A stretch of DNA of 64,000 nt from Pyxidicoccus xibeiensis (GTDB lineage: Bacteria; Myxococcota; Myxococcia; Myxococcales; Myxococcaceae): positions 186,001 through 250,000 of the forward strand of contig NZ_JAJVKV010000005.1 in assembly GCF_024198175.1 (NCBI RefSeq). The letters are read 5' to 3'. The notes under the pieces were generated by a model. That model saw nothing but the letters and a program-made list of their open reading frames with translations, ran no database searches and was not told where the DNA came from. Position 1 is the stretch's first letter. Each line of letters opens with the position of its first letter. The translations under genes and the position numbers were made by a program. This document shows positions 52,924-61,541 of this stretch, in pieces.

Positions 52924-53019
52924 GTGAACCTTTCTTTTGTCAGGCTCATCTCCGCGTTCAAGGAGGTAGGCGCGCGCCTTCTCGAATGTGACGTGAAGGT
53001 TCGGGAAGGCGACCGGAAA

Positions 53020-53484
53020 GCAGCCCCTGTGACGCTCGGGGCCGGCAGGCGCACTGGAGCTGCTTTCGGGGAGGGGGCCGGACGTCCACCTTCGTCCAGC
53101 GCAGCCGTTGCTGCAGGGAGTGCGTCTGGTACGCCTGCAGCGCGTCCTCGGGTCCTTGTGCGGGCAGGGCCCCTCTATTCTCCAGCAGGCGCAGCGCCCG
53201 ATGACGCACCACCCTCGGCAACTGCCCCACCTCACCTTGCGTGGGCCGGGGCAACACCTCGAAGCGCACGCCGCCCTCCCGTGACACGAAGACGCCGTCC
53301 GGCACCAGCGAGTGGAAGTGCGGCGTGACCTGAAGGCCGGGCCGAAGAACTGGATGAACGACACGGCCCCGACCTGCCCACCCCGCCTTCCCTGCCGCCG
53401 TGCCCTTCGGCGCTGCAGGGCGAACACCGCCCGCAGGAAGAGGGTGAGGACGTCGGAGTGCCGTCCCGTATTCTTCAGCAGCAC
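53020..53484 (-). pseudogene. IS91-type transposase remnant
   Basis: Two frames joined near 53335 read VLTLFLRAVFALQRRRARRQ, GAVSFIQFFGPA and then TPHFHSLVPDGVFV, FEVLPRPTQGEVGQLPRVV, ALQAYQTHSLQQRLRWTKVD. This order is the central part of IS91-family (Y2, rolling-circle) transposases. The N-terminal zinc-binding part, the catalytic tyrosines and the C-terminus are missing and one frameshift is present, so it is dead. It is fused to unrelated sequence at its 3' end and borders the third tRNA/tmRNA-end repeat. Confidence 0.7.
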
Positions 53485-53530
53485 CCACCCGCGCGTCCTG
53501 CTTGGGGTCTTCTATCGCCCTGCCCACGGC

Positions 53531-53550
53531 TTCGATTCCCGCCGCCTCCA
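53531..53550 (+). repeat. tRNA/tmRNA 3'-end-like repeat, copy C
   Basis: TTCGATTCCCGCCGCCTCCA, identical to copy B over these 20 bases and in the same orientation. The 5' T-stem strand is lost. It separates the scrambled patch (50.8-53.5 kb) from the intact operon whose last gene ends at 53591. Confidence 0.6.
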
Positions 53551-53590
53551 CTGAGCAGAGAGCACCCGAGGTCGGCGGGGCGCCGCTCGA

Positions 53591-56500
53591 CTATGGCTGT
53601 GCCGGCCGCACCAGCGCGTCCCGGCCCTCCGCCGGAGCCGGCGCGGTTGCGCCGAGCGCCAGGTAGACCTCGAACCACGCCAGATACGCACGCCAGGAAG
53701 GCGCACGCTGGTCGATGAGCGCCCGGTGCGCCTGCCCCAGCCGCTGCTGCACGTCGAAAGGCAGCTGCGCGGCCCCCTCCGACTGCAGCTGCGCCGCGAA
53801 CCAGAGCACGTCCAGCTGACCGGCATGGACCGGTGCGTGCGTGCGCTCTCGCAAGGTATCGGCGTGCGCCATCGCCATGCCCAGCCAGCGGGCCGCCTGC
53901 GCCGGCTCTCGGCGATCCACGGCATTCTCCGCCAGCCGCAGCTCCGCCAGCGTCACCGCACCGATGTCCTCATCGCGGTCCGACTCGTCGAACCGCTCCA
54001 GGAACAGCGCCCGCCGCTGCTCCAGTGCGCGGGCGGCGGCGTCCAGGTGTCCGAGCTGGGTCTCCGCATTGGCGCGCAGTCCAGCGGCGATGATTCGATA
54101 GGAGCGCTGCACGTGCCGGGGCGTGGCGCGTGGCCACTTCAGCGTGGCCTGCACAGCCGGAGTCGCCAGCTCGCGCTCCACGATGTCCAGGTCCTCCAGC
54201 ACCCTTTGGGGCTTGCCCGCGCCCAGCTCCGCGGCGCAGCGTGCCAGCCGCACCACCAGCCGGTTGCGCAGCCCCTCCTCGTCGCGCGGGCCTGCTTCCA
54301 GCAATGGCAGCTCACGGTCGTACAGCGCCAGCGCCCGCTCGAACCGGCCCGCGGCGAGGTTGTAGAGCGCCGCGCGGTCCACGGCCAGGGGGGCGAACCC
54401 GGCCAGCCCCGGTGTCGCATCCACCATGGCCAGCGCCTGGTCCGCCGCCTTCGCTGACTCCTGCTCGCGGCCCACGTGCAGGAGCGCCCGGGCGCGAGCC
54501 AGGGACACCGCCAGCCCCGCTGCGTTGTCCACATAGGGCAGCTTGTCCCGCTGGTCGAGGTAGCCCAGGGCGATGTGGAAGTTGCCCACCTGGGTGTGCA
54601 ACAGCCCCAGCGCGCCGAGCAGCATGGCCCGGTAGCGGACGTTGTTGCGCACCAGGTCCAGGGCAATCAGGTAGTGCCGGTTGGCGCGCTCGGCGGAGGC
54701 GGGCTCACGGCCACGAAGGAAGGCCTCGTGCTGGATGGCGCCATAGAGGGCGTGCATCGCGCGCTGGCTCTTGAGGTCCTTCCACGAGGAGCGCAGCTCC
54801 TTCACCGCCGCCTCCACCGTCTGGGCGTGGGCACCGTCCTCCAGGTCGGGCAGCCGGTGCGCCATGACGTACGCCTTCACGAAGTGCGCGAGCGGCTCCG
54901 CCATCTTCGCGGAGGTGGTGGTGACCTCCTTCTCCACCACCTCGGGGCTGACGCCGGCTTTCAACCGCAGGCTCATCGACTCGACAGCGCTCTCCAGGGA
55001 GCCCGTCCGTCGGGTCACGAGGTCGAAGTCGGCACGGGCCTCGTCCAGGCGCTGCCTCGCCAGCCGGCGGTAGGCGCGGCCCATCAACGCGCGGCGGAAC
55101 AACCGCTCGGCCCGGCGGAATTCCTCGGTGCCGGGCGGGGCGTCGTCGACGTACACCGTCGCCAGCGCCTCCAGCACGCCGTCGGCGCCGAGGCCCGCCG
55201 CGCGCTCGACGGCCTCCTGCACCAGGGCGCGCCGGCGGATGGGGTCCTTCTGCTGCTTGTAGAAGGCAATCAGCGCATCCCGGACGGGGCGGGGGGGACG
55301 CTCGTCGTGCAGCGCGTTGACGTGCCGGCCCAGTTCCAGGGCGAACGCATAGGCCGAGCCGGCGGGTGCCGCGGCGAGGGCCTGGGCCATGGTGGCATCC
55401 GCCTCGGCGTAGGGGCGTCCCCGGTACAGGGTGCGGACGGCGGCGCGAGCAAAGTCGAGCTGGTCGTCGTCCTTGAAGGCTTTGTTGAGGGAGAGCCGGC
55501 GGCCCGCTTCGACCAGGGGCTCCCGGTCATCGAGCTTGCGGTACAGCGCGTCCGCCCGCTCGAACCAGGCCTCCAGCACCGCGCGCGTCGTGGTGTCCGT
55601 CACCTGGGCCGCCTCCAGCTCCTGACGGGCCAGGGTGAAGTCACCGGCGGCCTCCGCCAGCTCACTGCGCACCACGTGCTGGAAGACGGCGGAGGGCGGG
55701 CTGAGCGCAGTGGCGGGATTCAGCGCGGCCATGCGCTGCCGCTCGGCGTCGCTCGGCTCGTCCACCATGCGGCCGCGCTCGCGCTCCTTCATGGCGCGCC
55801 GGTGGTCGATGAGGAGCTGGAGCGGCTCGGCCAGCCCCGCGGTGGCGGGGTCGCTCACCGAGCGCATGTGGCGGGCGTAGAACTCCGCCGCATCGAAGTC
55901 CTCGAAGTTCAGGTGGAGCCTGCTCAGGCGCATCATCAGCAGCCGGCGGGGCTTGGGCCGCTCTTCGCGCAACAGGCGCTGGCGATAGAGCAGGAGCTGG
56001 TCCGCGCGTCTGCCGACCAGTCCCAGCTCCTCGTTGAGCCGGGGAACGTCCCACGTGCTGGGGACCTGCCCATCCAGCGGCAGCTGATACACATCCAGCG
56101 ACTGCTCGCGCGAGCAGGTAGCGATGAGGGCCGCGGCGGCGGGCGCCGGGTACTCGCAGTTCCAGGCCACGCTGGTGAGTTGGTCCGGACTGGAGGCGGC
56201 GGCCCGCTCGGGCGCGTCCTCGCGCTCGGCCTCGAAAGGCACCCGGAACAGCACCCCGCTGTCGCTGGCGTCAATCACCCCGTCTGCATTGGTGTCGGTG
56301 AAGAACTGCACCACGTACAGCGAGCGCCCATCGAGCGCGAACACCGGCTGTCCGGTCCGTCCGGGAAGGTTGAGCGCCATCGGGATGGGAGTGGCGCCGG
56401 GGCGGTCCAACCGCAGCGCCTCCAGGTGGCGCGAGGCGCGCGCCGCGAAGCCGGGGCCCACCTGCTGCACGGAGCGCTCGATGGGCACGTACACCAGCCA

Positions 56501-57061
56501 GCGCCCATCGGGAGAGACGGTGGGGCTGGTCAGGTTGCGCTCGAGCAGGGGCTTCGCGCTCAACTCGCGCTCCACGGTGACTCGCGACAGGTGCAGGTCG
56601 CCCTGGATGGTGGCCCGGCTCACCAGCGCGATATGCGAGGCGTCAATCCACTCCGCCTGCAGCGCGCTGGTCTCTGCTTCGAGGCAGCGCCGGTCTTCCG
56701 CATCCGGCAGCTCCCGCACACAGAGCTGGCCGCTGGCCTGCTCCCGGAACGAGATGTAGAGCAGGTGTTTGCCGTCGGGACTGACGCGCGGCCAGGTCAC
56801 GTCGGCGCCTTCGTCGAAGAGGCGGCGCTCGCGGCCGCCTTCCATGTCCTGGACGTAGATTTCAGTCGCGATGTTCCGGTTGGAAACGAAGATGAGCGTG
56901 TTTCCATCGGGCCCCAGCTGACCGAGGAAGTGGTCTCCCCCGCCCACGGTGAGCCGTGTGGGCGTGCGCAGGCCTCCCTCGTTCTCGTCGTCCTGCGCCC
57001 GGGCGCCGCCCGCGAGGAACAGGGCCAGGGCCAGCAAGCACCGGCCACGGGGCGTCAGCAC
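53591..57061 (-). CDS. Secreted PD40 beta-propeller plus TPR protein
   Basis: 1156 residues from GTG 57061, overlapping the stop of the upstream lipoprotein (GTGCTGA), with GGAG 7 bases upstream. Sec signal: GRCLLALALFLAGGARA. Residues ~30-350 are a TolB-like propeller (FLGQLGPDGNTLIFVSNRNI, ATEIYVQDMEGGRERRLF, VTWPRVSPDGKHLLYISF). The rest, ~380-1150, is helical repeat (RADALYRKLDDREPLVEAGR, YLDQRDKLPYVDNAAGLAV, AALYNLAAGRFERALALYDR). Co-translation with the YdbL-like lipoprotein suggests an envelope scaffold role in that system, which is inference. Confidence 0.85.
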   Translation of the reverse strand: MLTPRGRCLLALALFLAGGARAQDDENEGGLRTPTRLTVGGGDHFLGQLGPDGNTLIFVSNRNIATEIYVQDMEGGRERRLFDEGADVTWPRVSPDGKHLLYISFREQASGQLCVRELPDAEDRRCLEAETSALQAEWIDASHIALVSRATIQGDLHLSRVTVERELSAKPLLERNLTSPTVSPDGRWLVYVPIERSVQQVGPGFAARASRHLEALRLDRPGATPIPMALNLPGRTGQPVFALDGRSLYVVQFFTDTNADGVIDASDSGVLFRVPFEAEREDAPERAAASSPDQLTSVAWNCEYPAPAAAALIATCSREQSLDVYQLPLDGQVPSTWDVPRLNEELGLVGRRADQLLLYRQRLLREERPKPRRLLMMRLSRLHLNFEDFDAAEFYARHMRSVSDPATAGLAEPLQLLIDHRRAMKERERGRMVDEPSDAERQRMAALNPATALSPPSAVFQHVVRSELAEAAGDFTLARQELEAAQVTDTTTRAVLEAWFERADALYRKLDDREPLVEAGRRLSLNKAFKDDDQLDFARAAVRTLYRGRPYAEADATMAQALAAAPAGSAYAFALELGRHVNALHDERPPRPVRDALIAFYKQQKDPIRRRALVQEAVERAAGLGADGVLEALATVYVDDAPPGTEEFRRAERLFRRALMGRAYRRLARQRLDEARADFDLVTRRTGSLESAVESMSLRLKAGVSPEVVEKEVTTTSAKMAEPLAHFVKAYVMAHRLPDLEDGAHAQTVEAAVKELRSSWKDLKSQRAMHALYGAIQHEAFLRGREPASAERANRHYLIALDLVRNNVRYRAMLLGALGLLHTQVGNFHIALGYLDQRDKLPYVDNAAGLAVSLARARALLHVGREQESAKAADQALAMVDATPGLAGFAPLAVDRAALYNLAAGRFERALALYDRELPLLEAGPRDEEGLRNRLVVRLARCAAELGAGKPQRVLEDLDIVERELATPAVQATLKWPRATPRHVQRSYRIIAAGLRANAETQLGHLDAAARALEQRRALFLERFDESDRDEDIGAVTLAELRLAENAVDRREPAQAARWLGMAMAHADTLRERTHAPVHAGQLDVLWFAAQLQSEGAAQLPFDVQQRLGQAHRALIDQRAPSWRAYLAWFEVYLALGATAPAPAEGRDALVRPAQP

Positions 57062-57597
57062 TTCTTCTCTCCCCAGGTGCCGTCCGCGGCTTCCACCCAG
57101 CCGCCGCAGACGACCCCTTGCGCGTGCACCTGGTGCCAGCTCCGGCGCAGCGCCTCTTCCGGCACGCCGGGGCGGACCGTCCGCATCCACTGCCACAGCT
57201 GCAGCCGGGCACGGTTCACCCGCTCCACCAGGGCGACGTCATCGGCCGACAGGCGTCCGGCCTGGCACTGGCGCCGGGTGTCCACCAGCAGCCCATCCCG
57301 CGTCTCGCCCACGCAGTGGCGCCGCAGCAGCTCGTCGACGCGGTCCGCCTGCGTCTTGTTGATGTTCTCGACCAGCTGCGTGGGCTGCATGCCCAGGTCC
57401 TCCAGCTGGTTGGGGGTGAGCGGCACCGGCGTCGGGCTCATGCCCGCGCGAGCAAGCCGCCGCTCCACGTCCTTGAACGAGCCCGAGGCCTGGTCTTCGA
57501 GCGCCGTCGCCCGGTCGACCATGACGATTTCAGGGGCGCGGATGCACCCGGGAGCGGCCAGGGCGGCCAGCAGCAGCAGCAACCCGCGGTGGTTCAT
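57055..57597 (-). CDS. YdbL-like (DUF1318) lipoprotein
   Basis: 180 residues. Lipoprotein signal with lipobox: HRGLLLLLAALAAPGC. The body (LVENINKTQADRVDELLRRH, CVGETRDGLLVDTRRQCQAG, LVERVNRARLQLWQWMRTVR) and the end GGWVEAADGTWGEKKC parallel the YdbL/DUF1318 layout, where VGE, an N-NQ-R helix and a final G-W occur in this order. Its ATG overlaps the stop of the AsmA-like gene. In E. coli, YdbL works with YdbH and YnbE in moving phospholipids to the outer membrane; here the lipidated protein may combine YnbE and YdbL roles. Confidence 0.75.
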   Translation of the reverse strand: MNHRGLLLLLAALAAPGCIRAPEIVMVDRATALEDQASGSFKDVERRLARAGMSPTPVPLTPNQLEDLGMQPTQLVENINKTQADRVDELLRRHCVGETRDGLLVDTRRQCQAGRLSADDVALVERVNRARLQLWQWMRTVRPGVPEEALRRSWHQVHAQGVVCGGWVEAADGTWGEKKC

Positions 57598-60500
57598 GGC
57601 ATGGCCTCCGAAAGGGACAGGGAGCTGATGACCCGGTCGAGGATGGGACCCATGGGGATGCCTCGAATCTCGTCGATGCTGAGCAGCCTGGCGGGGCCAC
57701 CCATGGCGATGCTCAGGCGGCCGAAGCCGTGGTTGAAGCTCACCCGCACGTGCTCCGGGTAGCCCAGGCTCAGCGCGTAGCGGACGCGGTTGGTGGCGGG
57801 GTCCGCATGGTGCGGGTCCTCGAGGTCGAGCAGGTCGAGCAGGTGGCGGTTGCCGATGCGCAGGATTTCCGCGCGTCCGTTGACGCTGCGGTCCTTGCCG
57901 GAGATGACCACGGCGGCATTCCCGTCGAAGGGCTCGCCCCGGGACGACTTCACCCCGGTGGCTCGCACATGCGCCTCCAGGGTGGAGTGTGCACCCTTCC
58001 AGTCCAGCACGCCGCGTCCGGTGACGTGCCCCCCTCGGACGCCCAGCTCCAGCTGACTCATGGAGACCACGCTCTGGCTGATGGACAGGTTTCCGGCCAG
58101 GGGCGCAATGGAGATGAGCGGCGTGGTGATGCTGCCGACCGACATGAAGCCGCTGCGCGTAATCAACGGGTGCTGATCGGCGAAGCGGAGCATCGAGTAG
58201 GGGTTCACGTCGACGTCGCTCATCAGCTGGAGCTGGCCCTGGGAGAACTCCACGTTCTCGGTCACCGGCACGTTGCCATCCAGCGCCTGGATGGCGATTC
58301 CCGACTCGGGCAGGCGCACATTCACGTCGTGGAAGAACAGGTTGGAGAGGGTCCGGAAGACCACCAGGTCGGGCGAAGCCACCCGGAAGTCGACCCGGGC
58401 CTTTCCGCTGCTCTCGAGGCGGCCGGGCTGCGCCAGCCTGGACAGGTCCTGCTCCAGCTCTCCCTGGAGCGCCAGGCGGCGCCGGTTGTCGCTGAGGTCG
58501 AGCCGGCCCTTCACCTTCAGCTGAGTTCCTGTTCCCGCACTGGACAGCTGCAGGTCGGGGACGTGGACGATGCCATTGGGCGTGTGGAGCGCGGAGAAGG
58601 ACGCTTCCAGGTCCTGGAGCGGGTAGGGCAGCGCCGGCTTCTGCTCGAGCGTGCGGACCTTCACGCGGTGCTTCAGCTCGAAGTCGTGCGCTGCCCACTG
58701 CTCGCTGAACGTGGCGGTGGTGTCGGTGGACACGTCGGAGAAGGCCAGCCGGCGGTCGCTCAGGCCCACGGAGATTCGCTCCGCTGTCAGGGTGCTGTGG
58801 ACGCTTCGCCGTGGTCCATCGATGTGTGACTCGGCCTGCCAATGCACCGTGGGGACGTTGAGCGACCAGGCCGGCTGTCGCCAGCGGATGCCGCGCGCGT
58901 CGACCACCGCCGTTCCCTCGAAGCCGGCGGTCTGCAGCGGGTCGGGAGTCAGCTTCAGGAGCCCGTCGGAGGTGATGTCCGTGATGACGCCGACCAGCGT
59001 GCCATGCACCTCGACGTTCAGGCCGAGCCGCGAGGTCTCCAGCTCCGCGGGCACCCGGGCCTTGGCCAGGAGCGGTGACAGGGCACCGAGGGGCGGAAGG
59101 TCGCCCTTCGCATCCACGCGAAGCGCGCGGGCCTTGCGGTCGAACGCCAGGGCGGCATCCACCGCGAGCTTCAGCCCGGCATGGCCGGTGAGCCCCAGCC
59201 GGAGCGACGGCTTCCGGCGATCCACGTCCAGCGTCAGCGTCTGGTGCTGGGGACCCGCGTCGCTCTCACCGATGCGCAGCCCCTCGACGCGAAGGTCCAC
59301 GTCGCCCTGCTGCCGCCAGGTGTCTCCTTGCGAGCGCATCACGAGGGCGACGTTGCTGGCCGACATGTCGTCCCAGCCCGGTCGCTGCAGGCGCAGCTCC
59401 GTCCGGTGCTCCAGCCGTGGCGAGGGGGAGAAGAGCGCCGCCAGCTTGCCCGTGGAGGCCAGGCTCACGGCCAGCTGCTTCCAGGGAAGGCGTGCGGCGA
59501 CCGACTCGGGGATGAAGGGCCGCGCGGCCACGAGGTCCGGGGTCTGGACGTCCAGGGTGTACGCCAGCGTGTCGGCCCCCTTGGTGGCATCCAGCGACGC
59601 GTGCAGGGTGCCGACGTCGAGCTTCAGCCGGGCGCGGGCGCGGCTGCGGCGCGGCTCGTCCGGGCGGGGGAACACCTCCGACGCGTCGAGCTTCACGTGC
59701 ACGGGGCCCTTCAGCACCTCGCGTCCATCCGCGGTGAAGACCTGGAGCCCCCCCACGGGCACGTCCGCCTTCAGCGTGAAGGGGGGCTGGCCTCCCAGGG
59801 GCGCCTGGAGCTGGAAGCCCAGCCGCTCCGCCGTCGCACGAAGGCCGGCGGTACGGACGTCCAGGGCCTCCATTTTTCCGGACAGGGCGGCATCCCCCGC
59901 GACCTGGAGGGGCGATGAGAGGTCGGGCCGCAGCTGCCGCGCCGTCAGCTCACCGGAGGCCTTCGGAACACGCAGCGTGGTGGGGCTCCGGACATCGAGC
60001 CCCTGGAGCGCGAAGGTGAGCCGAGCAGCCAGCCCCTGCGGGGCGTCCGGAGTCGCCGTCAGGGAGACGCGTCCACCGCCGAGCGTCACCCGAGTCCCGT
60101 CCTGGGCGAGCTGGAGCGCCGCGACGTCGACGTCCAGCCCGATGCTGCCCTGGGCTCCCAGCTGTGGCACGGCGCTGAGGGTGACCTCCCGGGCGTCCAG
60201 CTGCACCTTGCCGCGCTCGAGGGAGAAGGGCCGCAAGTCGGCGGGAACCCACTGCAGCAGCCGTCCGAGGTCGACCTCCGCCCGGGCCTGCGTCACGACG
60301 GGCGGAACCTCGGACGCATCCGGAAGCACCACCCGGCCTTGTACTTCGGCGCTATCGGTCAGCCGGGTGCGGTCCAGCTCGATGACGATGTGCCGCTTCT
60401 CGCCATCGAACTTCGCCGAGGCCGAGCCGTGGAGCAGGGGGCGGACCGTGAACCGCGTATCGAAGGTCTGCCGCGCGACCTCGAGGTCCACCCGCACGCG

Positions 60501-61280
60501 CGCGTCCGACGCGCCGGCCTCCGCCGAGAGTGCCAGCTCCAACTGGGCCTGCGCCGGAGGAAGGGCAGGGCCTTCACGGCTCAGCTCCAGTGGAAGGGCC
60601 CCGCCGCTCTGGCCCAGCTCCGCGAAGAGCTTCCAGCCATCGTCTTGATGCTTTGCTTCGACCGTGGCCGCGAGCCCCCGCAGGGACCAGCGCTCCAGCA
60701 CCTCGCCGTTCCGGACGCGGAGGTAGCTCAGCGACACACCCGACAGCGCGACCTTCTCGAAGGGAGGCGCGGACGCGAGGAACGCCGCGAGCTGCTGGGA
60801 GGCTCCGAGGGGGGCTTCGACGGGTGCCGGCTCGGGGGCTTCCGGCCCTGTCAGCTCCGTGAGCGACGTGGGCCCTGCATCGTCGGCCACCAGGTGGATG
60901 ACCACGTCCCGCGCTGCGACCTGTCCGACACGGGCGGGACTGCCCAGCAACGCGCCGAGCGACCACTGCACCTCCAGCGTGCCGATGCGCAGCAGCTCGG
61001 GTGCGATGCGCTGGAACGGCGGCGGGGTGCGCACCACCAGCCCTTCCAGTCGCAGCCCCGAGAGCAGGGCGACCCGGGCGGTCTGGTAGTCCAGCTGCAG
61101 GCCCGTAGCCTCTTCCACCTGGGAGACGACGCGCTGCTTCAGCCAGGGACGGTCGAGGTTGTGCAGCGCGACCAGCGCCGTGAGCAGCACCAGCGCGAGG
61201 GGCGCCACGAGAACGAGGAGCACGCCTGCGATGATTCGAGCCGACCGCCGGCGAGGTCGTCCAGCTCCGGGGGATTCCAT
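57594..61280 (-). CDS. AsmA-like protein of the YdbH type
   Basis: 1228 residues. One N-terminal transmembrane helix (IIAGVLLVLVAPLALVLLTA) is followed by the AsmA-like entry LKQRVVSQVEEATGLQLDYQ. A very long periplasmic part of beta-strand repeats follows, and a C-terminal module DRSVNGRAEILRIGNRHLLD, SLGYPEHVRVSFNHGFGRLS like that of YdbH/DUF748 proteins. Such proteins form a hydrophobic groove bridging inner and outer membrane for lipid transport. Overlap with the DUF1318-like gene (ATGA) matches the E. coli ydbH-ynbE-ydbL order and supports the call. Confidence 0.82.
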   Translation of the reverse strand: MESPGAGRPRRRSARIIAGVLLVLVAPLALVLLTALVALHNLDRPWLKQRVVSQVEEATGLQLDYQTARVALLSGLRLEGLVVRTPPPFQRIAPELLRIGTLEVQWSLGALLGSPARVGQVAARDVVIHLVADDAGPTSLTELTGPEAPEPAPVEAPLGASQQLAAFLASAPPFEKVALSGVSLSYLRVRNGEVLERWSLRGLAATVEAKHQDDGWKLFAELGQSGGALPLELSREGPALPPAQAQLELALSAEAGASDARVRVDLEVARQTFDTRFTVRPLLHGSASAKFDGEKRHIVIELDRTRLTDSAEVQGRVVLPDASEVPPVVTQARAEVDLGRLLQWVPADLRPFSLERGKVQLDAREVTLSAVPQLGAQGSIGLDVDVAALQLAQDGTRVTLGGGRVSLTATPDAPQGLAARLTFALQGLDVRSPTTLRVPKASGELTARQLRPDLSSPLQVAGDAALSGKMEALDVRTAGLRATAERLGFQLQAPLGGQPPFTLKADVPVGGLQVFTADGREVLKGPVHVKLDASEVFPRPDEPRRSRARARLKLDVGTLHASLDATKGADTLAYTLDVQTPDLVAARPFIPESVAARLPWKQLAVSLASTGKLAALFSPSPRLEHRTELRLQRPGWDDMSASNVALVMRSQGDTWRQQGDVDLRVEGLRIGESDAGPQHQTLTLDVDRRKPSLRLGLTGHAGLKLAVDAALAFDRKARALRVDAKGDLPPLGALSPLLAKARVPAELETSRLGLNVEVHGTLVGVITDITSDGLLKLTPDPLQTAGFEGTAVVDARGIRWRQPAWSLNVPTVHWQAESHIDGPRRSVHSTLTAERISVGLSDRRLAFSDVSTDTTATFSEQWAAHDFELKHRVKVRTLEQKPALPYPLQDLEASFSALHTPNGIVHVPDLQLSSAGTGTQLKVKGRLDLSDNRRRLALQGELEQDLSRLAQPGRLESSGKARVDFRVASPDLVVFRTLSNLFFHDVNVRLPESGIAIQALDGNVPVTENVEFSQGQLQLMSDVDVNPYSMLRFADQHPLITRSGFMSVGSITTPLISIAPLAGNLSISQSVVSMSQLELGVRGGHVTGRGVLDWKGAHSTLEAHVRATGVKSSRGEPFDGNAAVVISGKDRSVNGRAEILRIGNRHLLDLLDLEDPHHADPATNRVRYALSLGYPEHVRVSFNHGFGRLSIAMGGPARLLSIDEIRGIPMGPILDRVISSLSLSEAMP

Positions 61281-61541
61281 GAGGGTCGGTCGCGAGCGAG
61301 CGGTCCCATCGTCGTATCACGCGGCGGAAGCGGGTTTCAATTGCAGGAGCCGTCGGGCCGGCACCCGGAAAACCCCCCGTTCCTGGGATACGTGCTGGCT
61401 CGGGTCCTCCCCGGTGGGCGCTGCATTCTCGCAAGCCCACCAGGCAGGAGGCCGACACCCCATCATGGAGCGTGTCACCCGCGAGCCACGCGGAGGCCGC
61501 GAGCCGGCTTGGGCAGGCCCGGCTCGGCAGCCCTTCTCGAG

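Noticed and set aside
54476..57628. 1050-codon plus-strand open frame across the PD40/TPR and YdbL-like genes
   Set aside because: Spans two well-supported minus-strand genes and has no domain-like sequence; an antisense artefact of high GC.
58651..60648. 665-codon plus-strand frame within the AsmA-like gene
   Set aside because: Ser/Arg-rich composition with no motifs, antisense to a gene with clear AsmA-like features.
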